64,000 nucleotides of DNA from Hanleya hanleyi (taxonomy: Eukaryota > Mollusca > Polyplacophora > Lepidopleurida > Hanleyidae): contig JAVTVY010017392.1 of the NCBI GenBank assembly GCA_036873755.1, positions 248,001-312,000 of the forward strand. Direction: 5' to 3'. This document shows positions 10,300-24,300 of the stretch, piece by piece. The position numbers and the translations under genes are program-made. Position 1 is the stretch's first letter, and each line of letters starts with the position of its first letter. The notes beneath the pieces were generated by a model that was not told where the DNA came from, did not search any database, and saw nothing but the letters and a program-made list of their open reading frames with translations.

Positions 10300-11100
10300 A
10301 CTTCAAGATAAGCCCATTTTACATGTATTAAAGTTTTAAATGTTTAAATCGATTAAATACAGACCCACACTATTGGTTCGCCGCACTATTTTTTCTCGTG
10401 GACTGTTTTTCTCCCCACCCAGAGGTGTCATTCGGACCCACAGCCCGATCACTTGAACCCTAATAACACTCCGCCACCAAGATCAATATACTGAACGGTA
10501 CGCGTCCACGCAAAGGTCAAAGGTCAACGCTCCGTACTTCCCCGAGGTCAATATGGTTTTAAATACGCTCCCCAATGTTCAAAGTCAGTACATCCCAGGG
10601 TCCATACATGTATTCCATGCACTTTGTCCCGTAGGACTACTTTTTCTCTGCGGAGGCAGACCGCATCACCGCGGAGGAATACAAAGGTCACGTGACCTTG
10701 TATCAGAGTTCAAGAGAATAAGCCGCTGCCACATTGGTAAAGTCTTTTTACCAAATTCAAGATGGCGGCCAAACACTGGCAGAGGTCACTTTCCAATCTC
10801 CAGCGCCAACGCCTCAAGTTTAAGTGCAAAGAGGTCAATACGACCTTTTTTCCGTAGACTATACTACTGAGGCGGAAGATATGAGTGACTGCATATGGAG
10901 AGCGAACATGTAGTACGGCATCCCCTACCACCGGAAGTATAGCTGTGTCAAGGGGCCACACATTCCACCAATATGTACTATTAGTCCGACATTTCGGGCC
11001 ATAGACATAGACAAACTTGGTTTAGCGTCGGTTTGTTACAAATATAAAGCAATAGCTGTAGTGAGCTTATTCTCCACACACGAGCACATGAAATCGCAAG
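10300..11100. other. Spacer with AGGTCA-rich and GCGGAGG-containing repeat fragments
   Basis: No gene was recognised. Words such as CAAAGGTCAAAGGTCAACGC (about 10513-10532) and CCGCATCACCGCGGAGGAATACAAAGGTCACGTGACC resemble the region at 26700-26930. The stretch is probably an old member of a dispersed repeat. Confidence 0.4.
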
Positions 11101-11116
11101 CAACAAGATATTTGGA

Positions 11117-11290
11117 CACCGGCGATTTTGGATCGTTGTTCTGCTTTGCTCGCACACGAGGCGACAGTGTTGCAATTCTGTATGATGTTTGGGCACCGGC
11201 GATTTTGGATCCTTGTTCTGCTTTGCCCGCACACGAGGCGACAGTGTTGCAACTCTGCATGAGCTACCATCACATGATATCCACGTGGCT
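11117..11290. repeat. Two 77-bp tandem units within a repeat-rich stretch
   Basis: CACCGGCGATTTTGGATC...CGCACACGAGGCGACAGTGTTGCAA occurs at 11117 and again at 11194. Shortened relatives (GCACACGAG..., GGCGATTCTGTCGCC) continue to about 11530. Reading frames of 60-160 codons across it on both strands arise from the repeat itself. Confidence 0.6.
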
Positions 11291-11539
11291 TTTGATTGGC
11301 TGAAGTTTGCGGCAACACGATATAAAGTTTCCCGTTCACCGCACACGAGCAAATTCTGTCGCCGGCGCAAATTTATCCGGCGATTCTGTCGCCGAAATAT
11401 TAAACACGCTAAAACTTTGGATCCTGTTGCTTGCGACAAAATCTCCTGTTTCCACTTCCCGCACACTGGACGATTTTCGAGATATTCAGTCGCACGCGTT
11501 CAAATATCCTGTTGCTTGCGATTTCATGCGCTCTTGTGC

Positions 11540-12138
11540 GCCGGCTCTAACTAGATTAACGATATTAATAATAAAACAACACTGATGAGGAATGTGAAAG
11601 ATTACAAAGAGTAAAGATAATAATGCTGTTCTATGGTATACTGCATACAAATAAGTTATAAAATCAGTATATTAACAGGACAATTCATAGCAATACTGCC
11701 AAGCCACAGACTGCACATTTTGATAAATGTATTTCAATGCGATGCACGAAAAGTGCAAATATTACTTTTTAGAATCAATGCGTTACATTTTATACAAATC
11801 ATTTTCGTATGTGGCAATTATTAGTGAAATAAGCAATGGTTGGAAGTTGAATTTTAAACCAATGACTATGATGTATATACTGAATGAATCTCAATAAAAA
11901 CATATCATTCTAACTAGGACTGGCTTCAGTGAGTCACCAATTGTGTGTGCACAGTGAATATACATTGATGTGACATTCCTATAGTTGGTTATAATTAAAA
12001 CTTGTGTTCAAATTAATCGCATTAACCTGCTGTAGTTGTATGCACGAGACAGAAATGTATTTCATGGGTTTTCTAGACAGTATTCACTCGTGTACACAGG
12101 GAGCAGAACGTATGGTCAGTTTAGTTGGTACTTGAAAA
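11540..12138. other. AT-rich spacer downstream of the GPCR last exon
   Basis: No gene or repeat was recognised. This would hold the 3' UTR of the minus-strand GPCR gene if its last exon ends at 12139. Confidence 0.4.
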
Positions 12139-12359
12139 CTAAATCGCTGTTTCTGTTGTTGGATGTGGTAAGATGTGTTGGGTAAGGTTGTTAGAATCCC
12201 CACAACATACCCTGTAACAATACTGCCGTATACGCTCTTCTCGCACCGTGAAGAAAAGGAAGAAGAAGAACCCATGGAACGCGTTCAGCACGGTGAAAAC
12301 GTACCGAAAGCCAATTCTAGCTTCGGCGACAGCCATGTATCCAAACACCCAGCTAAGAC
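12139..12359 (-). CDS. GPCR exon: end of TM6, TM7 and cytoplasmic tail
   Basis: After an acceptor (CCAACAG) the frame reads GLSWVFGYMAV, then FRYVFTVLNAFHGFFFFLF (TM7), then a basic/Cys tail YCYRVCCG, and stops at 12139. It completes the codon left open by the previous exon, giving an unbroken TM6. A possible donor (AGG/GTATGT) at 12211 would allow a longer alternative tail. Confidence 0.85.
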
Positions 12360-15300
12360 CTGTTGGATGACAACGATTCACATATACAATGCTGTGTTAA
12401 TTTGACAACGTGAGGGTGATACGTTACGTTTATTGATTCTAACACCACATGAGAATAAATCCCCAGTCATTAATGTTAAGATATGTTTTCGAAAACTAAA
12501 TTTAACACATCTCTTTAATCAGCTTATACTGCCCATAACTGACAAGTATCCTCTAAAACATTTCGCCAATCCATCAAAGCTGCAGAATTTGTGGCTATTT
12601 TACGAGGAACTCAAATGGTTTTTGAAATCACGACTGTCGGGACATTTCAAGGTCTGGATGCGAACAATAGAGCCATCGATAAATTATACGAAAACTTAGA
12701 AAACACCCCCAAATCACGACAGTTCATCACGGTATGTATGGAGACATTAACCTTTACGGAATGGGGAGGCATGTGCTTACCAAGCATTTCATATTGATAA
12801 AGTCGATTCAGTAGGAAGAGGAGGCATCTCATTTACATTTATAACACGTTAAAATGTATTCGTGTTCAGTGACACAATTGTCAATAATGCCGTGTACGGT
12901 CATATACGTGTTTGCGGTCTATCTCTCGGCAATTTATCCGGTCATGGGATATAAGAGACCCTTCCTTAGGCTGTCTGTTATTACTTTTTATGGCATCAAT
13001 GATCTTTGTGCCAGTAAACACGAATACCTTATCAGGTTTCCCTATGTAATTGAGCCTCGCAGCATGAAACAACGGTACTGGAGTTTTTTTATAGAGAAAG
13101 TTATCAAGTTATTACAATCTTGATATATTATGAATATCACAAAAAATGGTAGTCATTTTGCAGAATTTAGTTTGTTCTACACGGTGCAAAGATAAAATAA
13201 AAAATTATGCAGGTAACTGTCAATTTTTGACAAGCTCCAAAGTAGACGACTAATTAAAGTGGACGGTTTTAGAGTTTTACTACAGATATAGGAACTATTT
13301 AAAACATAGCTCCGACATTAGTAATTATGTTACAACTATCTGGCCTAGAGTGTAGATATGACACCCCTTCCGCAAATGATCTTTTTTCTCGTTCCACGAA
13401 ACGGAGGAAAATTAAGAGCTTATAATACGATTTTGTACCTTATCATTCTGGGATCATTTAAAGCCTAACTACATACACCCGGAGCAAGATATCATGGATA
13501 AAATTAAAATGGCGGGCATGCAGGGTACCGTTTTAGTCTTATTTTCTTCTAACTGTTTGCTTCTCTGCAGCTAGAAGCGCATTTACTATAATTGACATCA
13601 GATAACTATTTGCCAAATTCGCGCAGCGTTTGAGAACGAAGTTGCATAAATAAATAAAATTGGAAAAATCGAAACGAAAAATATCTTTTAGCGAAATGAC
13701 TAAATCCACGAAGCCATTTTGCGTTTTTTTCATAGCTTGATGAAAGCATATAGTATGATATGTTTCAGCTCAATCTAAGCGATAACGAAATAACGACCAT
13801 CTATGGAAGGCCTAATGTCCATTAATTCCGAACTATCTATTTTTGAATCGAAAACCCAGGTTTTAAGACGATAAACCTTGTTTTTTTTCTAATCTTATAA
13901 CTCGGCTTTTCAAAATATATCTCCATATTATGCTTTTGGTGAGCCCAGTTTCCAACAATTAGAAAATCTAGGGTTGACGGTCGAAAACAGGGATATCGAC
14001 TTAAAAAGTGATTATCAACTTTTAGCTCAAACTGCGATATCAGACTTTCTGGAGTGCGATTTATGACCTGTCACTTTTTCGGCGCCTTTTCCCTTGTCAT
14101 ATGACGCAGTAAGGCCAGGTAACCAATGAAATTATACTCTTACAGCCCACGTGACTAGTTTGACCAATCAGCGTTAAGCTTTGAAAAGCCAGGCTTTAGG
14201 AATCGAAAACCTGGAGTTTAAAAATCCAAAATCATGTTATCAAATTGCAAACCATAATATCAAATCGAAAACCATATTATCGAATGAAAAGTAGGTTTTC
14301 AGTTTATAACACAGGAGATAGTAGGAACTTATATGGGAATGAATGTTTAAGCTCTATTATCGAGAGATATTCCACATGTCAACAGTCAAAACCTCATAAT
14401 CAAATGTGATAATCAACTTATAAACCATGATTATCAGGTTACAGACGGATAGACCCTATAATACCATAGTTAACAAACTGAAAACCCAGTTTTTGATTCG
14501 TAAATCCAGGATTTACGATCGTAATCCCTAGGTGTATGATTGGTAAACCCTGGGTTTAGGAATCGAAATCAAATATTTAAGAATTATTGGACGTTAGACC
14601 TTCCATAACCATCTCCCTTGGCTACAGGATCCCCTAAATGGCCGACGGCAGATAGGATTATGATCATCATGCATAATACTGGGATATAACACCTGTAATC
14701 AGCGTGTATCTAACACAATCGTTGTGTATAAACTTCATCAGAGACAGGTATATTTACCAAATAGAAGAAAACATGTAATGGCAGCCAGAATTCTGAGGTT
14801 TGCGTCTTTGTGGGTCCTCCGTGTATTCTTTAGTGACTTTGAGCGGCGAGTGAGCACCCAGATGATTCGGACAAAGGTGGCTATGTTGATGAGAATGATA
14901 ACTCCAACAGGCAGCATGAAGGCGAAGTAGGAAGTGTACTGGTCCATCCAGCAGCTGAACTTGTCAATTCAAAAGAATAATTCTCAAACTTCTGTTAAAC
15001 TGACCATGTAGTTTGTTAATTTCACGAAACCCTCTTATTTGTTTGACATACTTTGGCATAATTAAAAATGACCTAACGGAAGCTTATCATTCATGATATC
15101 CTTTTGCAGCATGACTCGTGATAAAATTTATGAAGTTTAGTACATGTATATGAAAACTGCATTTCGTAATGTTCACAAAAACATCGAAGCAGGACAGGAC
15201 AGGAATATAATTATATTATAATTTATCCCTGAGATGATTGAAATTATAAGGACAGGAGCTGTTTGCAACTATTAAGTCCGGGCAATAAAACCTTTCTGAA

Positions 15301-18300
15301 CTGGAGTGAGGAAGGAGGCGTGTGGATCTCCCCATCATCTAGCGAACTATTCCACGTAGCTCAGGAAATAGCAAACACTAGGGACTGAAACTTTGGGACT
15401 TTACCGAGTTTGATATTGAATAAATTTACATAAAATGTGATGGAAAAGCAATCAATAGAAATTTATAATGCACAATGCAGAAATTTGGTAGCCATGGCTT
15501 TGATTATGTTACTTTGGCTTCAACCGTTTGACCTGACAATTATTATATGTCCCATGGCTGAGGTATAACCAAAGTTTAGTACCAATCCAAAACCTGAAAC
15601 CATCCGTTTACTATTATTGGGGCAATAAAATATGTTTAAACTAATATGAAACAAAAACAGGAAGATATCACACAGACAACAGAGATATACAGACAGATTG
15701 GTGGACGGATTGACACACATTTAACCAATCACAATAATCAATATAATCAAAATCAATAGCTTGCAGTTTCTAGCCAAGGCGACTTTGACCCTTTGTCGGA
15801 CATTATTACCTGATATTAATACAAAGGGTTCTTCTTTGTCCCGTGTCCAAAGTAGACCCGAAGTTTTGATCCAATGCATAACTCGGAACAGGTGATTTTC
15901 CATTGTGAACTTGACCTGACCTTTTGACCGTAGCATAAAATTGAGCTCGTCCTTGCTCCATGGGCATTGTATATCCAAAGTCTGATAACAATTTATAATC
16001 TGGAATTGAAGAATTTCCATTTGCTTGCAGAATCCTGGCTCCAGTAACATTGACCTTTGACATTTTGACCACAGCACAATAGGTTCTTCTTTGTCTCAAG
16101 GTAAGGTATACCCAAACTTTGGTAACAATCCGTAACCTGGAACTGAAGATATCGCATGCACTAGAAAATGTAGCAAACAGATAGACGAACAGAAATCGTG
16201 CTCGCAATTTACGATCTCGTCTGTCGGCCGGCGTATAAAAAGTATGTTGGTAAAAAAGTGGCAGCCATTTTTGCTGAACACCTTGTTTTATGTAAAGGAG
16301 AAAGGCCGAGTAACTGTACATTCGTGAAAAAGAATCGACGAGGCGCGAAGCGCCGAGTCGATTCTTTTTCACGAATGTACAGTTACGAGGTCTTTCTCCG
16401 ACTTAAACGTTAGTCCAACGATAATGTATTTACTTCTTCGTCTTACACGAAGAATGAAATGAGCTATGCCAAACCGAACAAATTGCCATGATATAGGCCC
16501 AGCTAATTACATGTGTGGAACCATTCGAACAAGAACTGCCAAAGAGCCAAGTACGCACACTGTGCCCGATTGACGGCGTCCTACATGATGGACAGTCCAT
16601 CACATGGGAAGGAATTTACGCATACGCCTACCTGGGCTGCTGTTTATCTATTCAACACAGAAAAATCGTCCCCCGATGTCGATGGCGATAAAAATCTTAC
16701 ACAATGGCCGTATTGTGTAACACATCATGGTTGTTTCAGGACAAACAACACATTTGCACACGAAACAAAACTTCCACAACCCGTTTGACTGGTCCGAAAC
16801 TCTCACGTTATCGTTACAAAAAATTGTAACCAAAAAAATATATGTAATTGATATATACGTGTCACAATCTACAATACGTGAAACGCATATGAAGCAAAAC
16901 ATGCAGACATACAAATTACATATCCATATGTCGATACGCATGATCTCATACCAGGCCCATAATTAACGGAATATCTGACAGGAATTCACCTTTACTGGTA
17001 CACATTTCACTTGTACCCACACATATACGTACGGCAGAAAATTAATGTGTTACGATGTATAGACGCGTCATATTTTGACTGCTTAGTCTGCAATCAACGC
17101 CTAGCAGGCGACAACCAAAGATTAGACCTATATTTCTAACCTACCTAACTTTATGAACATTATTTGAGGCAGTCGGTCTTTTAATGTATGTATATCAGTA
17201 GGCATGTAGTGTAACGCTCACAACAAGAAATCGCGGCCGAATTTAGAGAAACTACAGCCCGCGACTGGACGACTCTTTCGATACCCGTATTCCACATGTC
17301 ACAATAAACGTTAACATAAATAGAACACTTTTCGGAGTTAAAGGTTTATGCCATTCCTAGATGTATATGCAATTTGCACATTTATTACATTGTATTCGGC
17401 ATGGTATTTTTCTGGGTTGTGTTTTTTTGCTCGTCTACTTTGTTTTCCTACAGAACATTACTTAATTCCACCTGTTAGTTCCGGCTGAATTGAATAAGTC
17501 CAATTCGCTTGTTGCAGTGCTGTTTGGGTTGGTCATTTGTACATTTCAGGAGACCGACATCGAGTAATCTATTGCCCCATTTACTAGTCGTTCGTGTCTT
17601 CTTACATGCGTTACCTGACGGACGTGTTTCTCTCCAGAAAAAGAATGTACACTTGCTGTACATTCGTGAAAAAGAATGTACACTTGCTGTACATTCGTGA
17701 AAAATAATGTACACCTTTAACAATAGTGTGACGTCACAACTAGCGTTTAAGCACAGAAACTCATACAAGATTAAAATCATTAAAAGACGGAGATTAATTA
17801 GGAAATGAGCTTACATCTGACTATATCGGCGCAATTTTGAGGCTACTCAAGGAGCATGAGTAAATTTGAAACGGCGAGTGTTTCTCTCCAGAAAAAGAAT
17901 GTACACTTGCTGTACATTCGTGAAAAAGAATGTACACTTGCTGTACATTCGTGAAAAATAATGTACACCTTTAACAATAGTGTGACGTCACAACTAGCGT
18001 TTAAGCACAGAAACTCATACAAGATTAAAATCATTAAAAGGCGGAGATTAATTAGGAAATGAGCTTACATCTGACTATATCGGCGCAATTTTGAGGCTAC
18101 TCAAGGAGCATGAGTAAATTTGAAACGGCGAGTCATCAGAAATATACGACTACTTATTTTTTGCCAGATTCTTTGCGTTTTTCCACTCCAAGGGACAGAA
18201 CAATATTTTATATCACCTCCAACATATAGAGCTTCATGCAATGAACTATCTGAGAAGTATTAGCCCCTTAGCCTCAGGGATACCTAAAATACTTAGTGGA

Positions 18301-21300
18301 GTGGAGGGGGGGGGGGGGGTGGAATCAACTCACAAATAACCGATGCCAGATAAGTTTAATCAACTCTCTAATTTCGGGCTTGTAAAAAATCAACGATTAG
18401 CTTCGTTTTGAAACTGAACAAATGATCCTAATTTCAAACCATCCTCTTCGACTAAAGACATATTTGTAACAACAACTTAGATGTAAAAGTTAGTATATGT
18501 GGAGATACGAGAGATTAAGAGAATGACTGTACATTAAGCTAGTTGACGGATTACAAAACTTACAATTTGGGCGTAGTTTCCCCATCGCCTCTGTAATAAA
18601 GCTGGTTATTGATGGCTAGAACCGCCACCACGGGAATGAAGGGGATTCCTATAAAGTATAGCGAAATGCACTAATACCAACAAACAGTCGTTTCTTTCAT
18701 TTCACGGGATATCTGATACTGATTAATATAATTCCACCAGTTTTCAATACTAGTTTATATCTGAATGGAGAAATCCGCACAATTCATTGGACCGCAGTGG
18801 ATATGCAGGAAACATACATGTCTGAACAAGTATATTTCGATACACAACTCGCATGTAAATCTCGCCATGCCACAACATCTACAAGCGTCAGAGTCTTTGA
18901 TCAACTGTAGCCAGTCTTTGATCAACTGTAGCCAGTGATCAAATGTAGCCAGTCTTTGATCAACTGTAGCCAGTCTTTGATCAACTGTAGCCAGTCTTTG
19001 ATCAACTGTAGCTGGTATTTGATCAACTGTAGCTAGTTTTCGTCGTAGGATAATTTCCGAGTCCATAATCGAAAGAACTAATTTAAAAGGCAATATTAGA
19101 ACTAAACGCCAAACAGGCATAAAATCAATAACACAAGATAGCCCCTTGTGAGAGAGAAGCGATCAATAATTTTCGACGATGATGCGCCTCTATTCTGTTA
19201 ATAGCACCACCAAGAATACGGCTCCTAGTCTCATTCTTGCTCTTGGTTTTTTTTTATCTAATACCGCTCAAACCGGTGCTAGGGGTCATGTGGGGTCGAG
19301 GGGCCACGTTATTCAAGATGTCCACACGAGCAGCTACAATAAAAGCGTGGCTGAGATACGAATAATCACAGGGATAGTAATTTGTTATGGTGATGTTTTT
19401 AGATATGCTGTCAGAATATTGGTCATCTGATTGCTTGTCAGCTCACCGGCATATTTCACCACTGTCATAGTATGTTGCGTTTAATTCTAAGATATTATTG
19501 TCTAAGAAGGTGTAGTTAACGATATCGAAATTGTAATCTCTCTTACCGTATAGTCGACCTGAAAGAAAGCCTCTTTCGTCCTTATAAAGGTACTGATATA
19601 AATATGATGCCCCAAACTATAGGGAGTATCCTAGAAGATCGTCTACTGGATGAGCAAACAAATGTCCACCTGTGGTTTTGTTCATTTATCTGTTTACGCA
19701 ATAAATTCCCTTCACGAGATATACCCATCAAAGATATATTTTCATCCATAAATGAAACATACCCTGGGTGGATATAGTGCAGAGATGAAGTCCTTTTATA
19801 ACTTTGTGTGAATTAAAACAAAAACAACCAGTGGACATTATTTAGACTCACCCTACCCTACGTTTAGTGATTAAGAATGAACGAGCTTTGAAGTCAAAAC
19901 TTCCTCATATGAGCTTGTGTTACAACCACTCACTGAAACTACTTATACAATAGTTCAAACAAAAGATGTTCGAAATAAATAATTTGTCTTGAAAGTTTAA
20001 ATTGAATTCTCAGACGAACACGTCTCTAAATATACATATCCTTACCCCATCCAAGGGTCATGGTTTTCAGCATGAACCGGTCTATATTAGCCTTCAGTGG
20101 TTCAACAAACGTAGATAATGAATCCCAGCCTCTACCAACATCCACATAAAACTGGCCACCATGAAATAATGGAGAAGGATGGCTACAACATGACAGCCAA
20201 TTTTATTATGGAGTTCTTCTTCACTAAGGATCACTCCAATCAAAAACAGAACCCAAGTTGTGAGAAGAGAAATCGCCAGATTGAGGAAGGCCTTTCTATG
20301 ATCACCAGCACGATATTGCCTGAAAACATGATGAACCAACAATTAAAACAGTATCTTTGGTGAACATTCAAATCTACAGTTATAATCGAGCGTGACTCAA
20401 CCACGTCATCTGTCTAGGGCGATTTTTAGTAGCCCTCAGTATCTATAATAAATACTTCAAATAGTTGCAGAGACAGTTTAAGAAAGCCCGATGGTGGTTT
20501 TGGGCTTTGGTGACCATTTTCTCTGTTTTTTTGCCTGTTTTTCCCAGTAGGTTATCTCCCTTTCCTGTTTTAAGAGATAGAGAATTGATTTTAAAGTCTT
20601 CTAACCGAAAATTTTGCGTAGCAATATCCATTCAATTTGATAAATTTCCATAGACATTGTGATTATCTTCAAACAGTTAGAGTATAAGAAAAGTTAAATT
20701 CTATTTAGATTATTTTTTATGAGTATGCTTCAAAACCATGGCTATTCCCTATGTTTTCTGGGTTATCAAGTGGAGCATGGGTCAGTCCACTTAACGTTGC
20801 CTGCAGCTAAAAAATGCACACCAACCTATACCTTTTTCTTTGTTTGTCCTCATATTACACAATTATAAATGCATCAACGAGCATCAACACATATTATTCA
20901 AAAGTCAATTACTTTGATTTACCAGCAGCGGACATCCTTCAGGTATAAAACTGTGATTACGGATGTTAGGCAAATGAGCTATTGTGACGCCAACAAATGA
21001 CATTCCACGAGATATGCAATTATAATTAACGACTATATATGCGACACAAAGAGTCCACGTGTTTATCGCTATTTTGAAAAATCGATTTGTCTAAGGTTCG
21101 GGAATAAAGTGGTTGGTTATCCGTTGCTATGGTAACGCAATCCTGACAGTATTGAAAACCAAGTCCTGAAAATGACCGTCAATTTCCAATGAACACAATG
21201 GTGATGGAAAGCAAACCTCTTAGGCAAGAGAAAAAATGAGATATGAGATTATCCGTTTGTCTAATTATTTCTAGCTCACTACATCAGATCATTCGAAGTC

Positions 21301-24300
21301 ATTTTCATACCAACATTGTGCCAAACCCAACAATCTTTAAAGTGGAATATTTCGGTATAGTCAGGTGACTTAGAAAAAAGATTGGACCAAAGCACCAAAC
21401 TTGGCACATCCGTCATTTGAGGCACAGAGAGCAACATCAGAAGGAGTTGTCCCGGCGTTGAGTCATGTGAATCCCTCTGGCCTCCAAACACGAATCTTAG
21501 AGTTATTGTAATCGTTGACAGAATAGGTAGCATTCCAGTAGCTTGGTCATTTTCATTGCTTGAGCTTAGGAATCTGAAACTTGGCAGTCGATATCTCTGG
21601 TTCCAGAACTACCAGAAAATGTAGACATTATGACGGTTTGTCAGCTCATGGTACTCACATATAGTGGAAATGAGTTGTTTCAGGTGTCTCCATTTTAGTG
21701 ACTGGTCTGTCTACCCGCTCCGTTTGGAATTAATACGAGCTTTATCATTGGCTCACTTTTTATAAAGAACGACTTACTTGCCGGTCTAACACGTAACCCA
21801 GACGGAGTAGTTTTTGTTCTCAAAATCTGGCGACTGACAGATTAAATACTGTTGTTACAAAAGCCAGACATTAGCCCAACGTCAGGCAAGTCCTGTATTA
21901 TGGGATACCAGAAAATGTGACAAAATCTCAGATGGTGGCTACGAAAACGTCACAATGACGCCATATTCTAAAAATAAGACATTTTGTGGACGATTTTTTG
22001 GTCCAATAATTCGAATTTATAGATGTGCAATTTTCTTCGCTGAAACCGACTGATAAATTAGTAAATAATTATCTGATTTTATATTAAATGGTATTTGATA
22101 CTTCTACGTAGAATAAGGCAATAATTCTGAAGAAATACGAAAAAACACAACTTTTCAGTTACATTCTCGTCTCGAATTTACCTATGATACTCTTCTCCGA
22201 GAATAATGCAACAAGCTCAAATTGACCCTTATACGATAAGCTATAAATTACAACACATATAAGGGAAGTAGGAAGGTTCCGACATACTGACAGAGTCACA
22301 TGGCTTCACAGTATATTCTTCTGATTAAACTATTCTAAAGCACACACCAAGAATCTAACGATTCGTGATATGTGTTGTATCTCAGGTACGCTTTTATTGT
22401 ACCTGTTCATGTGGCAACTTGGATGATATGACCACACCGCCCCTAGCATCGGTATAAGCGGTATTAGATACAAATATAGAGAGATGTGATGGAAATGTTC
22501 TGACAACTCGTATATTGGTAATTGGTGAGCGGTGTCGCTGTGACAACTCGTACACTGGGGATTGGTGAGCTGTATCGTCGTCAGATGAAAATGACGACAT
22601 TTAACACAAAAGACTAGCTTGTAAGGCCCGATGTCGACCAAGCATCAACTTCCCACAAATGCCAACATATATCAAAGACCAAAAGGTCTGACCAGAGACC
22701 AAAAGACAAATGTACAAGCTCTCAAAGTTTTTACGTTATCCAGCAGAAAAACAGTTTAGTGGGAAGAGGCGGCCGGGGGCTGAAACACCAACACAAGATA
22801 AGTTTAAACTAGCATAAATCGCGTCCTTCGAACGGAGAAAATCGACAAATCTGAGCATGCGCGCTGCAGAATGTAATCAGATTAATTACTTCAGGAACCT
22901 CCGTATCCAATGATATTTTCCCATGGAATACATGTAGAACCGAAGTATAAATGAATTAGTACAGGAGAGCTGTACCATGCACATTTAAATGTAATGCTGT
23001 AGGCCCCGAGTCGGCGTTAATTGTCGTTTCAGACCCTCCTCTCCTCGGAATCCGCCTTGGAAACCATCCTACGTACTTTTAGTAGCGATAAATAGAAGTG
23101 CACGTTATGTTAGTGTTAATTCCATGTTTCTGACACTCAATGGACGTTAAATGTCCATCCATCTTTCTTCTGTGTTGAGTCACTCTCTCAGATGTCACAG
23201 CTACCCTGAATACATTTTACAACCTTTGACCAAAAATGGTTGCATAAAATGCCCAATCTGATGACATATACCTCAGTGCAAAATGGGTGTTTCATGTTCC
23301 CGGTCCACACTGGGTGTTAAATGCCCTTTTGGATTTCTGTTTGATTTTAAGTCACTTCCCTCACCCTATAGCTATCCCGACGAAATTTCACAGCCTTCCG
23401 GGGAAAAATCCCTGTCCCCATGTGCGTAAGATTGCATTTTTTATATTTTTTTCTTCTTTGAGGTTACCCTCACTGACACTGGGATTCTCCCGAGTATTTC
23501 GTCCAAAGCTTTGGCAGTACCACCAGCCAGCAAAGCAAGAGTTTTTGGGGGTGTGGGCGGTGGTATTAGAGTGAAGTGTCGAAATATGGGGTCTCTATAT
23601 ATAACCCCATGCTTTATATAAATCCACAACAAGGTGTGAAACGCACTTTGGGTGAATCGAGAAATAAACAGTTTACCGTCAAAAAAATACATCAGCATAT
23701 TCTACAAGTATCACTTTATATATTCCCGTCGTCAAATTAGTAAATCTGTGCATTTTTTTTGGTACCTTTGCCGGGCGATTCAAAATTCAATGTAACTGTC
23801 CATCCATCCAGGAACAGTGAGATTATGGCGGGCTTAGTTCTCAATTCTGATTGGTCAGTCGCGACAGTTGATCAGTGTTTGAACTCTCTTGCCGGAGGCG
23901 TGTCGCGACTGACCAATCAGAATTGAGAACGAAGCCCGCCATAATCTCACTATTCCTGGATGGATGGACAGTTACCTTGGATTTTGAATCGCCCGGCAAA
24001 GATGAAAAATTGCACAAATTTACTAATTTGACGACGGGAATATATAAAGTGATACTTGTAGAATATGCTGATGTATTTTGTTTGACGGTAAACCGTTTAT
24101 TTCTCGATTCACCCAAAGTGCGTTTCACAACTTGTTTTGGATTCAAATAAAGCATGGGGTTATATATAGAGACCCCATATTTCGACACTTCACCCTAATA
24201 CCACCGCCCACACCCCCAAAAACTCTTGTTTTGCGGGCCTGTGGGCAGTACGGTGGACATAAACAAACAAACAGAGATGATTTTAGAAGCATTAGTAACA

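Noticed and set aside
10981..11554. Overlapping frames of 75-160 codons on both strands
   Set aside because: They follow the 77-bp repeat units and lack codon or domain evidence.
15806..16372. 188-codon minus-strand frame
   Set aside because: It runs through the long hairpin and the degenerate minisatellite, so it is not a gene.
18755..19120. 121-codon minus-strand frame with repeated LATVDQR
   Set aside because: The peptide repeat is just the translation of the 21-bp minisatellite in a GPCR intron.
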